A DNA stretch of 26,977 bases from CAZINM01 sp964540605 (GCA_964540605.1 CAZINM010000002.1:1-26977), one strand, 5' to 3'; shown: positions 9,061 through 16,261, counted from the first letter of the stretch. Notes: generated from the sequence alone by a model not told the origin. Numbers and translations are program-made.

Positions 9061-9910
9061 CTATTACATTAATTAATACTTTAGTGACTTTCTTTAATTC
9101 TAAAGGTTGAGCAACAATAGCACGAATCTGAACATCAGTAGGATCAACAATTACTTTACTTATATCTCCTAAATAGTAATGCTCAGGAATATCTTTATCG
9201 GAAATTAACACATGATCACCTACTTTAACTGATGAATTTTTAGGAATATTTTCCAAAATTATTGTTCCATTACTTCCGATTGAAATCGCGTTCCAAATTT
9301 GTACTCTTTCTTTGTCAATTATTTCTTCTATTGAGGCTCTATCCTGTAATGCCATATTCTCTCTGTATGGAATAATAATAATTTCGTAAGTACTACTACC
9401 ATTTGTCGGTAATAGAACAGTTGATGTCGTATCACTAGTTTCTCTAATAACACCAATAAAAATATTTCCTATAGTTACAGAATTCCCAACTTTCACTCCA
9501 TCAAGAGAACCTCTATTTAAAATCAAACTTCCATCAATATTTCCATATCCCCAACTCAAAATTGTTGTAGGTATGGTATCAAATAAAGAGTCGTCATAAT
9601 CTAATTTCGATCTAAGGATATTCAATTCATCTTCAAGATCTTTACTCTGTGCTACTTGAGCTTTCAAGTTAGCATTCTCAATAAGCAATGAATTCCTTTC
9701 ATTTCTTATAGTTTTTATTGAAACCACAGCATCTGATGCATTCTTTAAACCACTACCAATCTCACTCCCAACAGAAATAAGAGGTGTAAAAATATTGTTT
9801 ATAGTTTGCGAAATACCTTTACTAAAACCAAGAAGATTAACAATGATGAATATCAAGGCTGATAAAAAATATATTATTTCTATCCTAATATTGTCTTTAT
9901 TTGGTCTCAT
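9053..9910 (-). CDS. mreC: Rod shape-determining protein MreC
   Basis: 285 aa. A single N-terminal membrane segment (IYFLSALIFIIVNLLGF, about 14-30), then a coiled coil (about 62-105, NERNSLLIENANLKAQVAQS), then the beta-rich MreC core with GNSVTIGNIFIGVI and VKVGDHVLISD-type repeats. MreC is the extracytoplasmic scaffold that activates penicillin-binding protein 2. The gene starts 55 bases after mreB and overlaps mreD. Length is typical of the family. Identity is well supported by architecture and operon position. Confidence 0.94.
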   Translation of the reverse strand: MRPNKDNIRIEIIYFLSALIFIIVNLLGFSKGISQTINNIFTPLISVGSEIGSGLKNASDAVVSIKTIRNERNSLLIENANLKAQVAQSKDLEDELNILRSKLDYDDSLFDTIPTTILSWGYGNIDGSLILNRGSLDGVKVGNSVTIGNIFIGVIRETSDTTSTVLLPTNGSSTYEIIIIPYRENMALQDRASIEEIIDKERVQIWNAISIGSNGTIILENIPKNSSVKVGDHVLISDKDIPEHYYLGDISKVIVDPTDVQIRAIVAQPLELKKVTKVLINVIDE

Positions 9911-9965
9911 TATCAGGATCTAATAAATAAATCGAAAAGATCATGCTACAAAATCTTATATGCAT

Positions 9966-11015
9966 CTATATCATTTCATCCCAAGATTTCTGTATTCTTT
10001 CAAGCAATTCTATGTGATCAAGTATCATTGATGTACCCCTTGCCACTGCAGATATTGGCTCATCTACAATTTTAATTGGCATCTGGAGTTCCTGTTCCCA
10101 AAGCTTATCCAAACCCCTAATTAATGCTCCACCACCAGCTAAATGGGCGCCTGTTGTTAATAGATCCGCAAGAAGCTCTGGAGGTGTTTCTTCAATTGCA
10201 TCTTTTACTGCATCTGTGATCTTATCTATTGAGTTTAGAATTGCCTCTCTAATTTCAATACTTGATACTTCAACAGACTTTGGCAGACCAGTTAATAGAT
10301 TCCTACCTTGAATAATGACACTTTTCTCTTCTTCCATTGGCGATGCTGACCCGATCGCGATCTTAACATCTTCTGCTGTCCTTTCACCTATTAAAAGGTT
10401 ATATTTATGTCGGACATAATCAATGATATCTTGATCCATCTCATCACCAGCAACTCGAATTGTTTTATCAACAACAATATCTCCTAAAGAAATAACTGCG
10501 ATATCTGTTGTACCACCACCTACATCAATGATCATACTTCCAGCAGCTTCTTCGACAGGTAAACCTGCACCAATTGCTGCTGCCATGGCCTCTTCAATAA
10601 TAAATACTTGTCTTGCGCCTGCGGTTTTTGAAGCATCAATAACAGCTTGCCTTTCAACTTCAGTAACTGAAGAAGGAACGCCTACTATAACCCTAGGTCT
10701 TGGAATTTTAAAAATCTTAGGAGAATAAGCATGAACTTTATTAATAAAATAATGGATCATTGCCTGAGTCATATCAAAATCTGATATGACGCCATTTCTT
10801 AAAGGTTTTGCTGCTATAACCCTTGCTGGAGTTCTCCCGATCATCTGCTTTGCTTCTGTGCCGACAGCCAAAACTTTTTTCGTATTTTTATCTATTGCAA
10901 CAACGGAAGGCTCAGATATAACAATTCCTTTGCCTCTTAAATATACCAAAGTATTGGCAGTTCCGAGATCTATACCTATATCGTGTGTAAAAAAACTCCA
11001 TATCTTGTCAAACAC
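9966..11015 (-). CDS. mreB: Rod shape-determining protein MreB (bacterial actin)
   Basis: 349-aa actin-fold ATPase that polymerises under the membrane and positions wall synthesis. Actin-family phosphate motifs are clear: DIGIDLGTANTLVYLRGKGI near the N-terminus, IDVGGGTTDIAVISLG in the middle, and the adenosine-binding GGGALIRGLDKLWEQE near the C-terminus. The start is GTG; it is supported by the family's conserved short N-terminus before DIGIDLGTANT. First gene of a four-gene minus-strand operon. Presence of the full set implies a rod-shaped or at least elongating cell. Confidence 0.97.
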   Translation of the reverse strand: MFDKIWSFFTHDIGIDLGTANTLVYLRGKGIVISEPSVVAIDKNTKKVLAVGTEAKQMIGRTPARVIAAKPLRNGVISDFDMTQAMIHYFINKVHAYSPKIFKIPRPRVIVGVPSSVTEVERQAVIDASKTAGARQVFIIEEAMAAAIGAGLPVEEAAGSMIIDVGGGTTDIAVISLGDIVVDKTIRVAGDEMDQDIIDYVRHKYNLLIGERTAEDVKIAIGSASPMEEEKSVIIQGRNLLTGLPKSVEVSSIEIREAILNSIDKITDAVKDAIEETPPELLADLLTTGAHLAGGGALIRGLDKLWEQELQMPIKIVDEPISAVARGTSMILDHIELLERIQKSWDEMI

Positions 11016-11120
11016 ATTAAGGGTAATGAAATTTAATCAATGGATTCTAGCATGCATGAAAATATAAATGAAGAATCATGCAAGTTATGAGACAAATGAA
11101 GAATTATTTAGCTCTAAAAT

Positions 11121-11149
11121 GATAAAGAGGCTTTTACGCCTCTCTTATC
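11121..11149 (-). terminator. Hairpin between rpmB and mreB
   Basis: GATAA-AGAGGC pairs with GCCTCT-c-TTATC around a 6-base loop (11 pairs, one bulge). On the minus strand it lies between rpmB and mreB and is followed by a modest T-rich stretch, so it could end the rpmB transcript. The T-tract is weak. Confidence 0.45.
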
Positions 11150-11226
11150 TGCCCCGTATCATTTGTTCAATTTGTGAGTTCGGTCTTTGAAAAGAACCTG
11201 CTGAATAAAACACAGTAGATCTTCAC

Positions 11227-11451
11227 CTAAGCTGCAGCAACTTCAGCCTCTTTTCTTAATTTCTTATAACACTTCATACAAATAGTAGCTTTCATGATCT
11301 TTCCATCAACATCAAGATCAACTTTTTTCAAATTCGGTTTAAAGGCACGATTACTTTTTGGAGCTTTAAACCTCCATTGTATAGAGTGATGATGCTGGAT
11401 CCTATGACCAGCTACAGTTTGTTTTTCACATATTTCACAATATTTTGCCAT
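11227..11451 (-). CDS. rpmB: 50S ribosomal protein bL28
   Basis: 74-aa large-subunit protein. It begins MAKYCEICEKQTVAGHRIQH and ends with a second CMKC pair, so this is the four-cysteine zinc-binding form of bL28. Between them, FKPNLKKVDLDVDGK is the family core. It is transcribed alone, with a hairpin downstream and the divergent M50 protease gene upstream. Confidence 0.95.
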   Translation of the reverse strand: MAKYCEICEKQTVAGHRIQHHHSIQWRFKAPKSNRAFKPNLKKVDLDVDGKIMKATICMKCYKKLRKEAEVAAA

Positions 11452-11576
11452 TTTTCGTAAACATCAAATGTAATACCTAGCAATCACTAAATCTAACCCT
11501 TTCTAGAGCAAGTTCTCGTTGAATTGCTTAAGTCAGGGTGATATTATCAGAAACTTAAGTTATTCGCAAGAATTGC

Positions 11577-12206
11577 ATGTCAGATATATTGCAGTACATA
11601 ATATTTGGATTACCAGCATTTTTGATTGCTGGTTCTGTCCATGAATACATGCATGCTTATAGTGCAAAACTTCTTGGTGATTATACAGCAACAATGGAAG
11701 GTAGATTATCATTAAATCCGTTAGCCCATCTTGATCCCTTAGGACTTATTGTAATGATATTCGCACGATTTGGTTGGATGAAACCTGTTCCAATTAATGA
11801 ATATAATTTCAAAAACCCTGTTCTAGGTACTGCAATAACTGCTTTAGCTGGTCCTCTATCCAATTTAGCAATGGCAATTATTGGAGCTGTTATATATAAC
11901 ATTATTAATATCTTCTCATTAGGTGGTTCATTAATATTTGCTTTTATACTAGCTTTCATGTCAATTTTTGTCTGGGTAAATATATCATTGATGTTATTCA
12001 ATCTAATTCCACTCCCCCCATTAGATGGATACAGAATAGCTCGATTGTTCATTCCAAAAAATCTCAGATACAACTGGGAAAAATTGGAGGATTACTCAGC
12101 TTACATTATCTTACTTTTATTTTTACCGATCTTACCACTAAATAATCTTCTTTCGAGCTTTCTTATAAAAGGTGTGACTTTTTTTGTTGAATTCCTAATA
12201 CCTTAA
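11577..12206 (+). CDS. Site-2 protease family (M50) membrane metalloprotease
   Basis: 209-aa intramembrane zinc protease of the compact M50 type. The zinc motif HEYMH is at H22-E23-H26, and the third ligand is D150 in NLIPLPPLDG. Hydrophobic segments lie around 5-22, 52-66, 84-112, 117-145 and 170-200. No PDZ domain is present, as in the YwhC-like group. Such enzymes cleave transmembrane substrates, but the substrate is unknown here. The gene stands alone, divergent from rpmB, with no neighbour suggesting an anti-sigma target. Confidence 0.9.
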   Translation: MSDILQYIIFGLPAFLIAGSVHEYMHAYSAKLLGDYTATMEGRLSLNPLAHLDPLGLIVMIFARFGWMKPVPINEYNFKNPVLGTAITALAGPLSNLAMAIIGAVIYNIINIFSLGGSLIFAFILAFMSIFVWVNISLMLFNLIPLPPLDGYRIARLFIPKNLRYNWEKLEDYSAYIILLLFLPILPLNNLLSSFLIKGVTFFVEFLIP

Positions 12207-12400
12207 ACTTTCTGGTCCTTTACTTTTCAGGGTATTTCAAAATTATAAGAAACTTTTATGGATCATACTGTTAACAAATAGTTATAAAATTAAGTTTTTT
12301 CCCACAGATCAGCTTAAAAATTGAAGATTTGAAATGTCTATATATTGCTTTCATATCGCTGATATTTGAAATATTTACGAATAACTGGTATAGTGAATTA
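12207..12400. other. Gene-free AT-rich interval before the structured RNA
   Basis: No plausible ORF or tRNA. It contains the promoter of the downstream RNA (12366-12394); the rest shows nothing recognisable. Confidence 0.5.
12366..12394 (+). promoter_or_regulatory. Promoter of the 12401 structured RNA
   Basis: TTGAAA (12366-12371), a 17-base spacer, and TATAGT (12389-12394). The predicted start is at about 12401, exactly the first base of the closing helix of the RNA. Confidence 0.7.
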
Positions 12401-12548
12401 CCCTAGTATGATTATGAGGAACTCTTAAGCCCCGTAGCGTACAATTTGGGCGTTCAAAATCGTGCAATCCCGTGGGACTGCATTGCGGACACCCACCCTA
12501 CTTATGTAGGGCTCTTAAGGTTTCTCTAGTACTAGGGTGTTTTTTTTA
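12401..12548 (+). ncRNA. Stand-alone structured RNA, family not recognised
   Basis: About 148 nt between a sigma-70-like promoter and a T-run. The first eight bases CCCTAGTA pair perfectly with TACTAGGG at 12530-12537, followed by the T-tract. Inside, 12416-12422 pair with 12520-12526, CTTAAG at 12424-12429 with CTTAAG at 12514-12519, and CCC with GGG (12509-12511), making a long rod. The apical part can form a hairpin GCAAT/ATTGC (12464-12468 with 12482-12486, allowing one wobble extension) whose loop base-pairs downstream, GTGGG (12472-12476) with CCCAC (12492-12496), an H-type pseudoknot, plus a small hairpin CCCTAC/GTAGGG (12497-12512). A rod closed by its two ends recalls 6S RNA, but it is short and I see no 6S consensus. 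It lacks the SRP RNA GGAAG..AGCAG loop, RNase P core and tmRNA features. No coding potential seen. Confidence 0.7.
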
Positions 12549-12630
12549 ACATTTTCCTCTTCGGTTCACACAAAAAACAATATTTACCAATAATTATTTG
12601 AAGAATTTGGATCGTTGGAGTAAACATTTT

Positions 12631-13473
12631 CTACCTAAGAAGATCTATTAGGAAAAAGAATACAAAAATAAAAAGATAGGCAGCTGTGATACCCCCAAAG
12701 ATATTAGTATATGAAGTATGCTTATTATCTATTGTATGATAATTATAGAACCAAAGTTTTTTACCTGTTTTTCTTCTCATATATTTCCCATAAAGATATT
12801 CAACAACGAATGTAAAAATGCCAAAAATAACTGAAATAAATAGATATTTCCAAGAAATTGCTACAGATGTTGTTAAAATAGGTACTAATATTGGAAAAGA
12901 TATTGTTAGAAAATTATAAAAGTTATAATTTACTAGTCCTGTAGTTTTCACGCCTCTAAATATTATTGATGTAATTACAATTAGAAGATGAATCATCATT
13001 GTCTGTGCTAAGAAAAGCTTTGAGAAGAGCATAAATTCATTTATAGAAACTTTGGGGAAGATGTAACTCATCACAGATAGATATAACATAAAACCAGCTC
13101 CCCAAGCCAAAAAATTTACAACACTAGTAAAGTTTGAAAATATTCCCCCTATTGTATAGATCCAGTTTGCCTTATTATAAAAGATCCTCCAATAATATGA
13201 GTAAAATGCCTCCGCAGCCATACCAATAAATCCAATTAATATAAAGATCATAAAAAATTGAGGTTTACATATAATCAACGAAGATCCAACTACTCCTAAT
13301 AGTAAAGGTAGCTGAATGATGTAAATCGATAAAAGATCAAATCCTAGTACCTTACGACCTTTAAAAAAGTTTAGAACCTTAATGATGAGGTTGAAAACCA
13401 GACCTGAAAGTAATAATCCAATGATGTAATAAAAAACAAAACCTTTATATATTTCAAAGGTTGGTTCAACCAT
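12631..13473 (-). CDS. Polytopic membrane protein of unknown function
   Basis: 280 aa with about eight hydrophobic segments and short loops, no signal peptide and no recognisable catalytic motif. A conserved-looking cytoplasmic loop holds basic residues (KYMRRKTGKKLWFYNYH), followed by a last membrane segment. It is rich in F, I and Y. No partner gene lies next to it: it is flanked by the structured RNA and by a tRNA operon on the other strand. I do not recognise the family; a transporter or lipid-handling enzyme is possible but unsupported. Confidence 0.7.
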   Translation of the reverse strand: MVEPTFEIYKGFVFYYIIGLLLSGLVFNLIIKVLNFFKGRKVLGFDLLSIYIIQLPLLLGVVGSSLIICKPQFFMIFILIGFIGMAAEAFYSYYWRIFYNKANWIYTIGGIFSNFTSVVNFLAWGAGFMLYLSVMSYIFPKVSINEFMLFSKLFLAQTMMIHLLIVITSIIFRGVKTTGLVNYNFYNFLTISFPILVPILTTSVAISWKYLFISVIFGIFTFVVEYLYGKYMRRKTGKKLWFYNYHTIDNKHTSYTNIFGGITAAYLFIFVFFFLIDLLR

Positions 13474-13550
13474 TACTGATTTGTTTATATCTTATGTTTC
13501 AGATTAATAAATATTTAATTAAAAGTAAATTGTTGACTATCATCCGCATC

Positions 13551-13556
13551 TATAAT
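13551..13556 (+). promoter_or_regulatory. -10 box of the tRNA-Thr/tRNA-Tyr unit
   Basis: TATAAT 15 bases before the tRNA-Thr 5' end, putting the transcript start about 9 bases upstream of the mature tRNA. TTGTTG and TTGACT upstream are too close for an ideal -35 spacing. Confidence 0.55.
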
Positions 13557-13571
13557 AAACTCTTTTGTAGC

Positions 13572-13648
13572 GCTGGAGTAGCTCAGTTGGTCAGAGCAGC
13601 GGTTTTGTAAACCGCGGGTCGGGAGTTCAAATCTCTCCTCCAGCTCCA
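13572..13648 (+). tRNA. tRNA-Thr (anticodon TGT)
   Basis: Complete cloverleaf: acceptor GCTGGAG pairs with CTCCAGC (13638-13644), anticodon stem GCGGT/ACCGC around loop TTTGTAA with anticodon TGT, T-loop TTCAAAT, discriminator T and an encoded CCA. First gene of a two-tRNA unit with tRNA-Tyr 8 bases downstream. Confidence 0.97.
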
Positions 13649-13656
13649 TCCTTTTT

Positions 13657-13742
13657 GCAAGGGTGGCAGAGCGGTCAAATGCATTGGACTGTAAATCCAA
13701 CGCCTTACGGCTACGCAGGTTCAAATCCTGCCCCTTGCACCA
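13657..13742 (+). tRNA. tRNA-Tyr (anticodon GTA)
   Basis: Acceptor GCAAGGG pairs with CCCTTGC; the anticodon loop CTGTAAA carries GTA; a long variable arm marks it as class II tRNA-Tyr; discriminator A and encoded CCA. It faces tyrS, which is on the opposite strand about 300 bases downstream. Confidence 0.97.
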
Positions 13743-13746
13743 TGAA

Positions 13747-13780
13747 AAAATAGATCGACCTTGTGTCGATTTATTTTTTT
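13747..13780 (+). terminator. Terminator of the tRNA-Thr/tRNA-Tyr unit
   Basis: ATCGAC/GTCGAT stem (13754-13759 with 13765-13770), 5-base loop, extended by A-rich and T-rich arms and ending in a run of seven T. Confidence 0.8.
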
Positions 13781-14038
13781 ATTATGGAAGTAATTTTTTG
13801 GAAATGCGTAGCAAGTTTATGATGGTGGTTACTGAGCGAGGAGTAAAACGACGAAGCGAAATTACCCCGGAAGATGCATAGCCAAATCCTTCCTTCAAAT
13901 ATTCATACTAACATATATCATACTATAGCAACCCGCTAGTAATCTCGCTACGCACAATTTGTCTATATAGTATTAAGGTAAAATAATAGCGACCTATATA
14001 AAGGTCGCTATCGACACATACTAAATTATTGGCGGAGA
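13781..14038. other. Non-coding spacer with inverted repeats between tRNA-Tyr and tyrS
   Basis: No credible gene. An 8-base inverted repeat, TGCGTAGC (13805-13812) and GCTACGCA (13947-13954), bounds a 150-base block; the same GCTACGCA occurs in tRNA-Tyr (13710-13717). Within the block, GAGCGAGGAG and GACGAAGCGAA resemble the internal loops of the tRNA-adjacent elements described at 16617-16822. The tyrS terminator follows. Confidence 0.5.
13986..14011 (-). terminator. Terminator of tyrS
   Basis: Perfect 9-bp inverted repeat ATAGCGACC/GGTCGCTAT with an 8-base loop, 28 bases past the tyrS stop on the minus strand and followed by a T-rich stretch. Confidence 0.7.
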
Positions 14039-15475
14039 TCACTTCGATCCTACCCTAACATAATTTCTTTTACCTACTCTTAAAATAACTTCATTCTCAG
14101 ATTTTAACTTCTCTTCTATATTTTTTATAAACTTCTCAATATCTGCTGAAGTTGATTCAAACTCTTCACCAACTAATACTTTAACTGCTCCCTGGCTAAT
14201 TAGCCTACGAGTCTGAGAACCTGAAATCCCAAAATCTTTTCCTAATAAAGATACTGATGCATGGTCAAAATCCCCTGCAATTACAACATTTTTAACTTCA
14301 GCGCCTTCTGGAAGTCCGTTTTTTGAACTAGATGAAGATGTACTTTCATCAAAGAATTTCTCTGCTTTTTGTATTAGATCATCATCCCAAGCATTAAATC
14401 TTCCTAAGATCAAACTCGCAAGCATTCTTTTCAGATCCTTTGGATGAACAAAATCTGGATGATCAGCATCAAGCTCAGTTCTTGCTTTAAGATCAGCGAT
14501 CTCATCTTCATAAAGCTCTGTCAATTCTCTCAACCATATCCACATGACATTATCTGGAATAGACATTACCTTTCCAAACATATCCTCAGGTGTTGTATTT
14601 GCACCAATATAATTACTAAGACTCTTACTCATTTTCACAATTCTACCTTCTGAATCTATAGATCCATCTGTGCCAGGTATGAGATCGACAGTAACAAAAG
14701 ATTCAGGTTTCTGACCATGGATCCTCATTATCTCCCTACACCATAGTAAGTTGATGTACTGATCCAATCCGCCTAACTCAATATCCGGAACAAGTTCAAC
14801 TGAATCCATTGCCATAAATACTGGGTAAAGAAGCTCAGCCATGCTAATTGGTTCTTCTAGTTTCAATCTTTTTTGGAAATCTTCCCTTTGCCACATTTGG
14901 CTTGCTGAAACTTTTTGAAGCAATGCAATCAATTGAGAAGATGTAATTTTGCTTAACCAATCACCATTAAATCTATATTCAATCTTGTTAACATCTATAA
15001 CTTTTGAGGCTTGCTCTTTATATGTCTGTAAATTAGCCTCGATCTGTTCATCAGATAGTGCCGTCCTAGCCTTCTCTCTTCCGCTACCATCTCCAATTTT
15101 TGCAGTAAAATTTCCAACAATAAGAATAAAATGGTGACCCATTCGCAAGAATCTATCTGCCATCATTAGGGGAACCATATGACCGATATGAATTTCATGA
15201 CCTGTTGGATCAATGCCTAATTTGATAATTAAAGGCTTTTTGTTGTCTTTTGACCACTTTAATTGCTCAAGTAGTTCATCAGAGCTTGGATTGATTGGTA
15301 GATCATGTGTTGTAGCTACTTTATTCACGATGATCTTATGTTGCTGTTCTGGGGATAATTCGGAAAGATCTGCTAAAGCTCTTTTCTGTGCAATATCCTG
15401 ATAATAGGACAATGCGTTCCCACTTTTAATTGAATCGATACAGGTTACAGGTTGTTTCTCCTCTTGACTTGACAT
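14039..15475 (-). CDS. tyrS: Tyrosyl-tRNA synthetase
   Basis: 478-aa class I synthetase charging tRNA-Tyr. The HIGH signature is at 96-99 (GHEIHIGHMVP) and KMSKS at 281-285. The tyrosine pocket block reads ELGGLDQYINLL, a variant of the usual GGxDQ. A C-terminal S4 RNA-binding domain (about 405-478, GISGSQTRRLISQGAVKVLV) follows a serine-rich linker (STSSSSSKNG). An N-terminal extension of about 50 residues precedes the catalytic domain. Layout fits the TyrRS form with intact KMSKS (TyrZ/TyrS2-like). A 9-bp palindrome lies about 35 bases upstream (15509-15534). The cognate tRNA-Tyr gene is close by. Confidence 0.96.
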   Translation of the reverse strand: MSSQEEKQPVTCIDSIKSGNALSYYQDIAQKRALADLSELSPEQQHKIIVNKVATTHDLPINPSSDELLEQLKWSKDNKKPLIIKLGIDPTGHEIHIGHMVPLMMADRFLRMGHHFILIVGNFTAKIGDGSGREKARTALSDEQIEANLQTYKEQASKVIDVNKIEYRFNGDWLSKITSSQLIALLQKVSASQMWQREDFQKRLKLEEPISMAELLYPVFMAMDSVELVPDIELGGLDQYINLLWCREIMRIHGQKPESFVTVDLIPGTDGSIDSEGRIVKMSKSLSNYIGANTTPEDMFGKVMSIPDNVMWIWLRELTELYEDEIADLKARTELDADHPDFVHPKDLKRMLASLILGRFNAWDDDLIQKAEKFFDESTSSSSSKNGLPEGAEVKNVVIAGDFDHASVSLLGKDFGISGSQTRRLISQGAVKVLVGEEFESTSADIEKFIKNIEEKLKSENEVILRVGKRNYVRVGSK

Positions 15476-15755
15476 CGCCCTATTTAATAAAAATTTAGAT
15501 AATTAGGTTAAGTGATGGAGAAATTCATCACTTAGGTATAGATTTTACATTATTTTTAGTCAGTTTTGATGAATTTTTATAGAAAATGGTAAATTTTATT
15601 TACCGAAGCTACCAATTGTTTATTCAGTACTATGCTAAACTATGCCAAATATTTGAGATTGAAAATATCTCTATACTATATTAAACTCATCTCCAGATTT
15701 AAAATCTCTATATTAGATTTCTGTTTGATTAGGTATAATCTACGAGTTTAGTGAG
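15476..15755. other. Gene-free interval upstream of tyrS
   Basis: No ORF of note. TAAGTGATG (15509-15517) and CATCACTTA (15526-15534) form a 9-bp perfect inverted repeat in the tyrS leader or promoter. There is no T-box-like sequence here. Confidence 0.5.
15734..15739 (+). promoter_or_regulatory. -10 box upstream of tRNA-Thr(GGT)
   Basis: Perfect TATAAT, 132 bases before the mature tRNA; no clear -35. If used, the precursor would include the tRNA-derived repeats at 15761-15853. Confidence 0.45.
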
Positions 15756-15760
15756 GTTTT

Positions 15761-15856
15761 AGGTAAATAGCGACGCTGGGTTAGTTGGTATTAAGCAAAT
15801 GAAAATGCAGGGTTGGTTTAGTTGGTTTAGTTGGTTTAGTTGGTTTAGTTGGTATT
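15761..15856 (+). repeat. Degenerate copies of the tRNA-Thr 5' end
   Basis: 15761-15784 matches 15857-15880 (which runs into the real tRNA-Thr) at 20 of 24 positions and then continues TTGGTA after a short deletion. 15807-15826 matches the first 20 bases of the tRNA at 16 of 20. Both end in D-arm sequence; none can fold into a full tRNA. Confidence 0.75.
15813..15853 (+). repeat. Tandem 9-bp repeat TTGGTTTAG
   Basis: Four perfect head-to-tail copies of TTGGTTTAG (15813-15848) plus a partial fifth. The unit resembles the D-arm of the adjacent tRNA-Thr (GGGTTAGCTCAGTTGGT) and probably expanded from a copy of it. Confidence 0.9.
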
Positions 15857-15870
15857 AGGTAAACAATGAT

Positions 15871-15946
15871 GCTGGGTTAGCTCAGTTGGTAGAGCATTCC
15901 CATGGTAAGGGAAAGGTCCTGAGTTCGACTCTCAGACCCAGCTCCA
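15871..15946 (+). tRNA. tRNA-Thr (anticodon GGT)
   Basis: Acceptor GCTGGGT pairs with ACCCAGC (15936-15942); anticodon stem TTCCC/GGGAA around ATGGTAA with anticodon GGT; T-loop TTCGACT; discriminator T; encoded CCA. Reads ACC and ACT codons and complements the TGT isoacceptor at 13572. Flanked on both sides by partial copies of itself. Confidence 0.97.
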
Positions 15947-16146
15947 TTAGAAAAGAAAATCCACCGCAAGGTAGGTTTTGTTTCTTAATGAACTTTCTTT
16001 GATTCGAACTCCATTGGTGCAAAGCACCAAGAGTACGCTTTTCAAGACAAAGTGAGTTGAGTTCACAGAGTGAACGAAAACGAACTGCTGTCGAAAACTT
16101 CGTTGCGACTGAAAGGAACAAAAGAGCCTCTCAGACCAAGCTCCAT
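15928..16146 (+). repeat. Direct repeat of the tRNA-Thr 3' end bracketing a 199-bp insert
   Basis: The last bases of the tRNA (15929-15947, CTCTCAGACCCAGCTCCAT) recur at 16128-16146 with one difference (CTCTCAGACCAAGCTCCAT), a period of 199 bases. The arrangement is like attL/attR of an element inserted at a tRNA 3' end, but the insert is too small to encode an integrase. Confidence 0.75.
16014..16097 (+). other. Two-hairpin structured element after tRNA-Thr(GGT)
   Basis: Hairpin A: TTGGTGC/GCACCAA (16014-16020, 16024-16030), loop AAA. After 8 bases, a bulged lower stem TTTTC-aa-GAC (16039-16048) pairs with GTCGAAAA (16090-16097). An internal loop ends in GTTGA on the left and starts GAAAACG on the right. 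Hairpin B is GTTCAC/GTGAAC (16061-16066, 16070-16075). Same layout as the tandem units before tRNA-Trp. It sits between the duplicated tRNA-Thr 3' ends. Confidence 0.55.
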
Positions 16147-16153
16147 GAAAGGT

Positions 16154-16178
16154 CTCCTCATTTAGAGGGGGTTTTTTA
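16154..16178 (+). terminator. Terminator downstream of the tRNA-Thr(GGT) region
   Basis: CTCCTC pairs with GAGGGG around a 5-base loop (16154-16170), followed by six T. It ends the tRNA-Thr(GGT) transcript after the structured insert. Confidence 0.8.
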
Positions 16179-16261
16179 TTGGCAAGATCAAAATTTACAA
16201 ATTTACCCATAGCTTCTTTATAAACCAATCAATATTATTTTTCACTACAATTTATTAAACA

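Noticed and set aside
12401..12548. SRP 4.5S RNA, RNase P RNA or tmRNA
   Set aside because: The SRP GGAAG..AGCAG loop, the RNase P GAGGAAAGTCC core and tmRNA ends are all absent; the size also does not fit RNase P or tmRNA.
13515..13881. Short ORFs on both strands over tRNA-Thr and tRNA-Tyr
   Set aside because: They are translations of tRNA genes (for example ERFELPTRGLQNR), a common annotation artefact.
15813..15853. Protein-coding tandem repeat
   Set aside because: The 9-mer lies in a gene-free region and reads through no start codon or conserved frame; its similarity to the tRNA D-arm explains it better.
15882..16228. Overlapping minus-strand ORFs of 79 and 93 codons
   Set aside because: They run antisense through tRNA-Thr(GGT), its duplicated 3' end and the terminator. 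Their translations show no protein-like pattern; they are open by chance in structured DNA.
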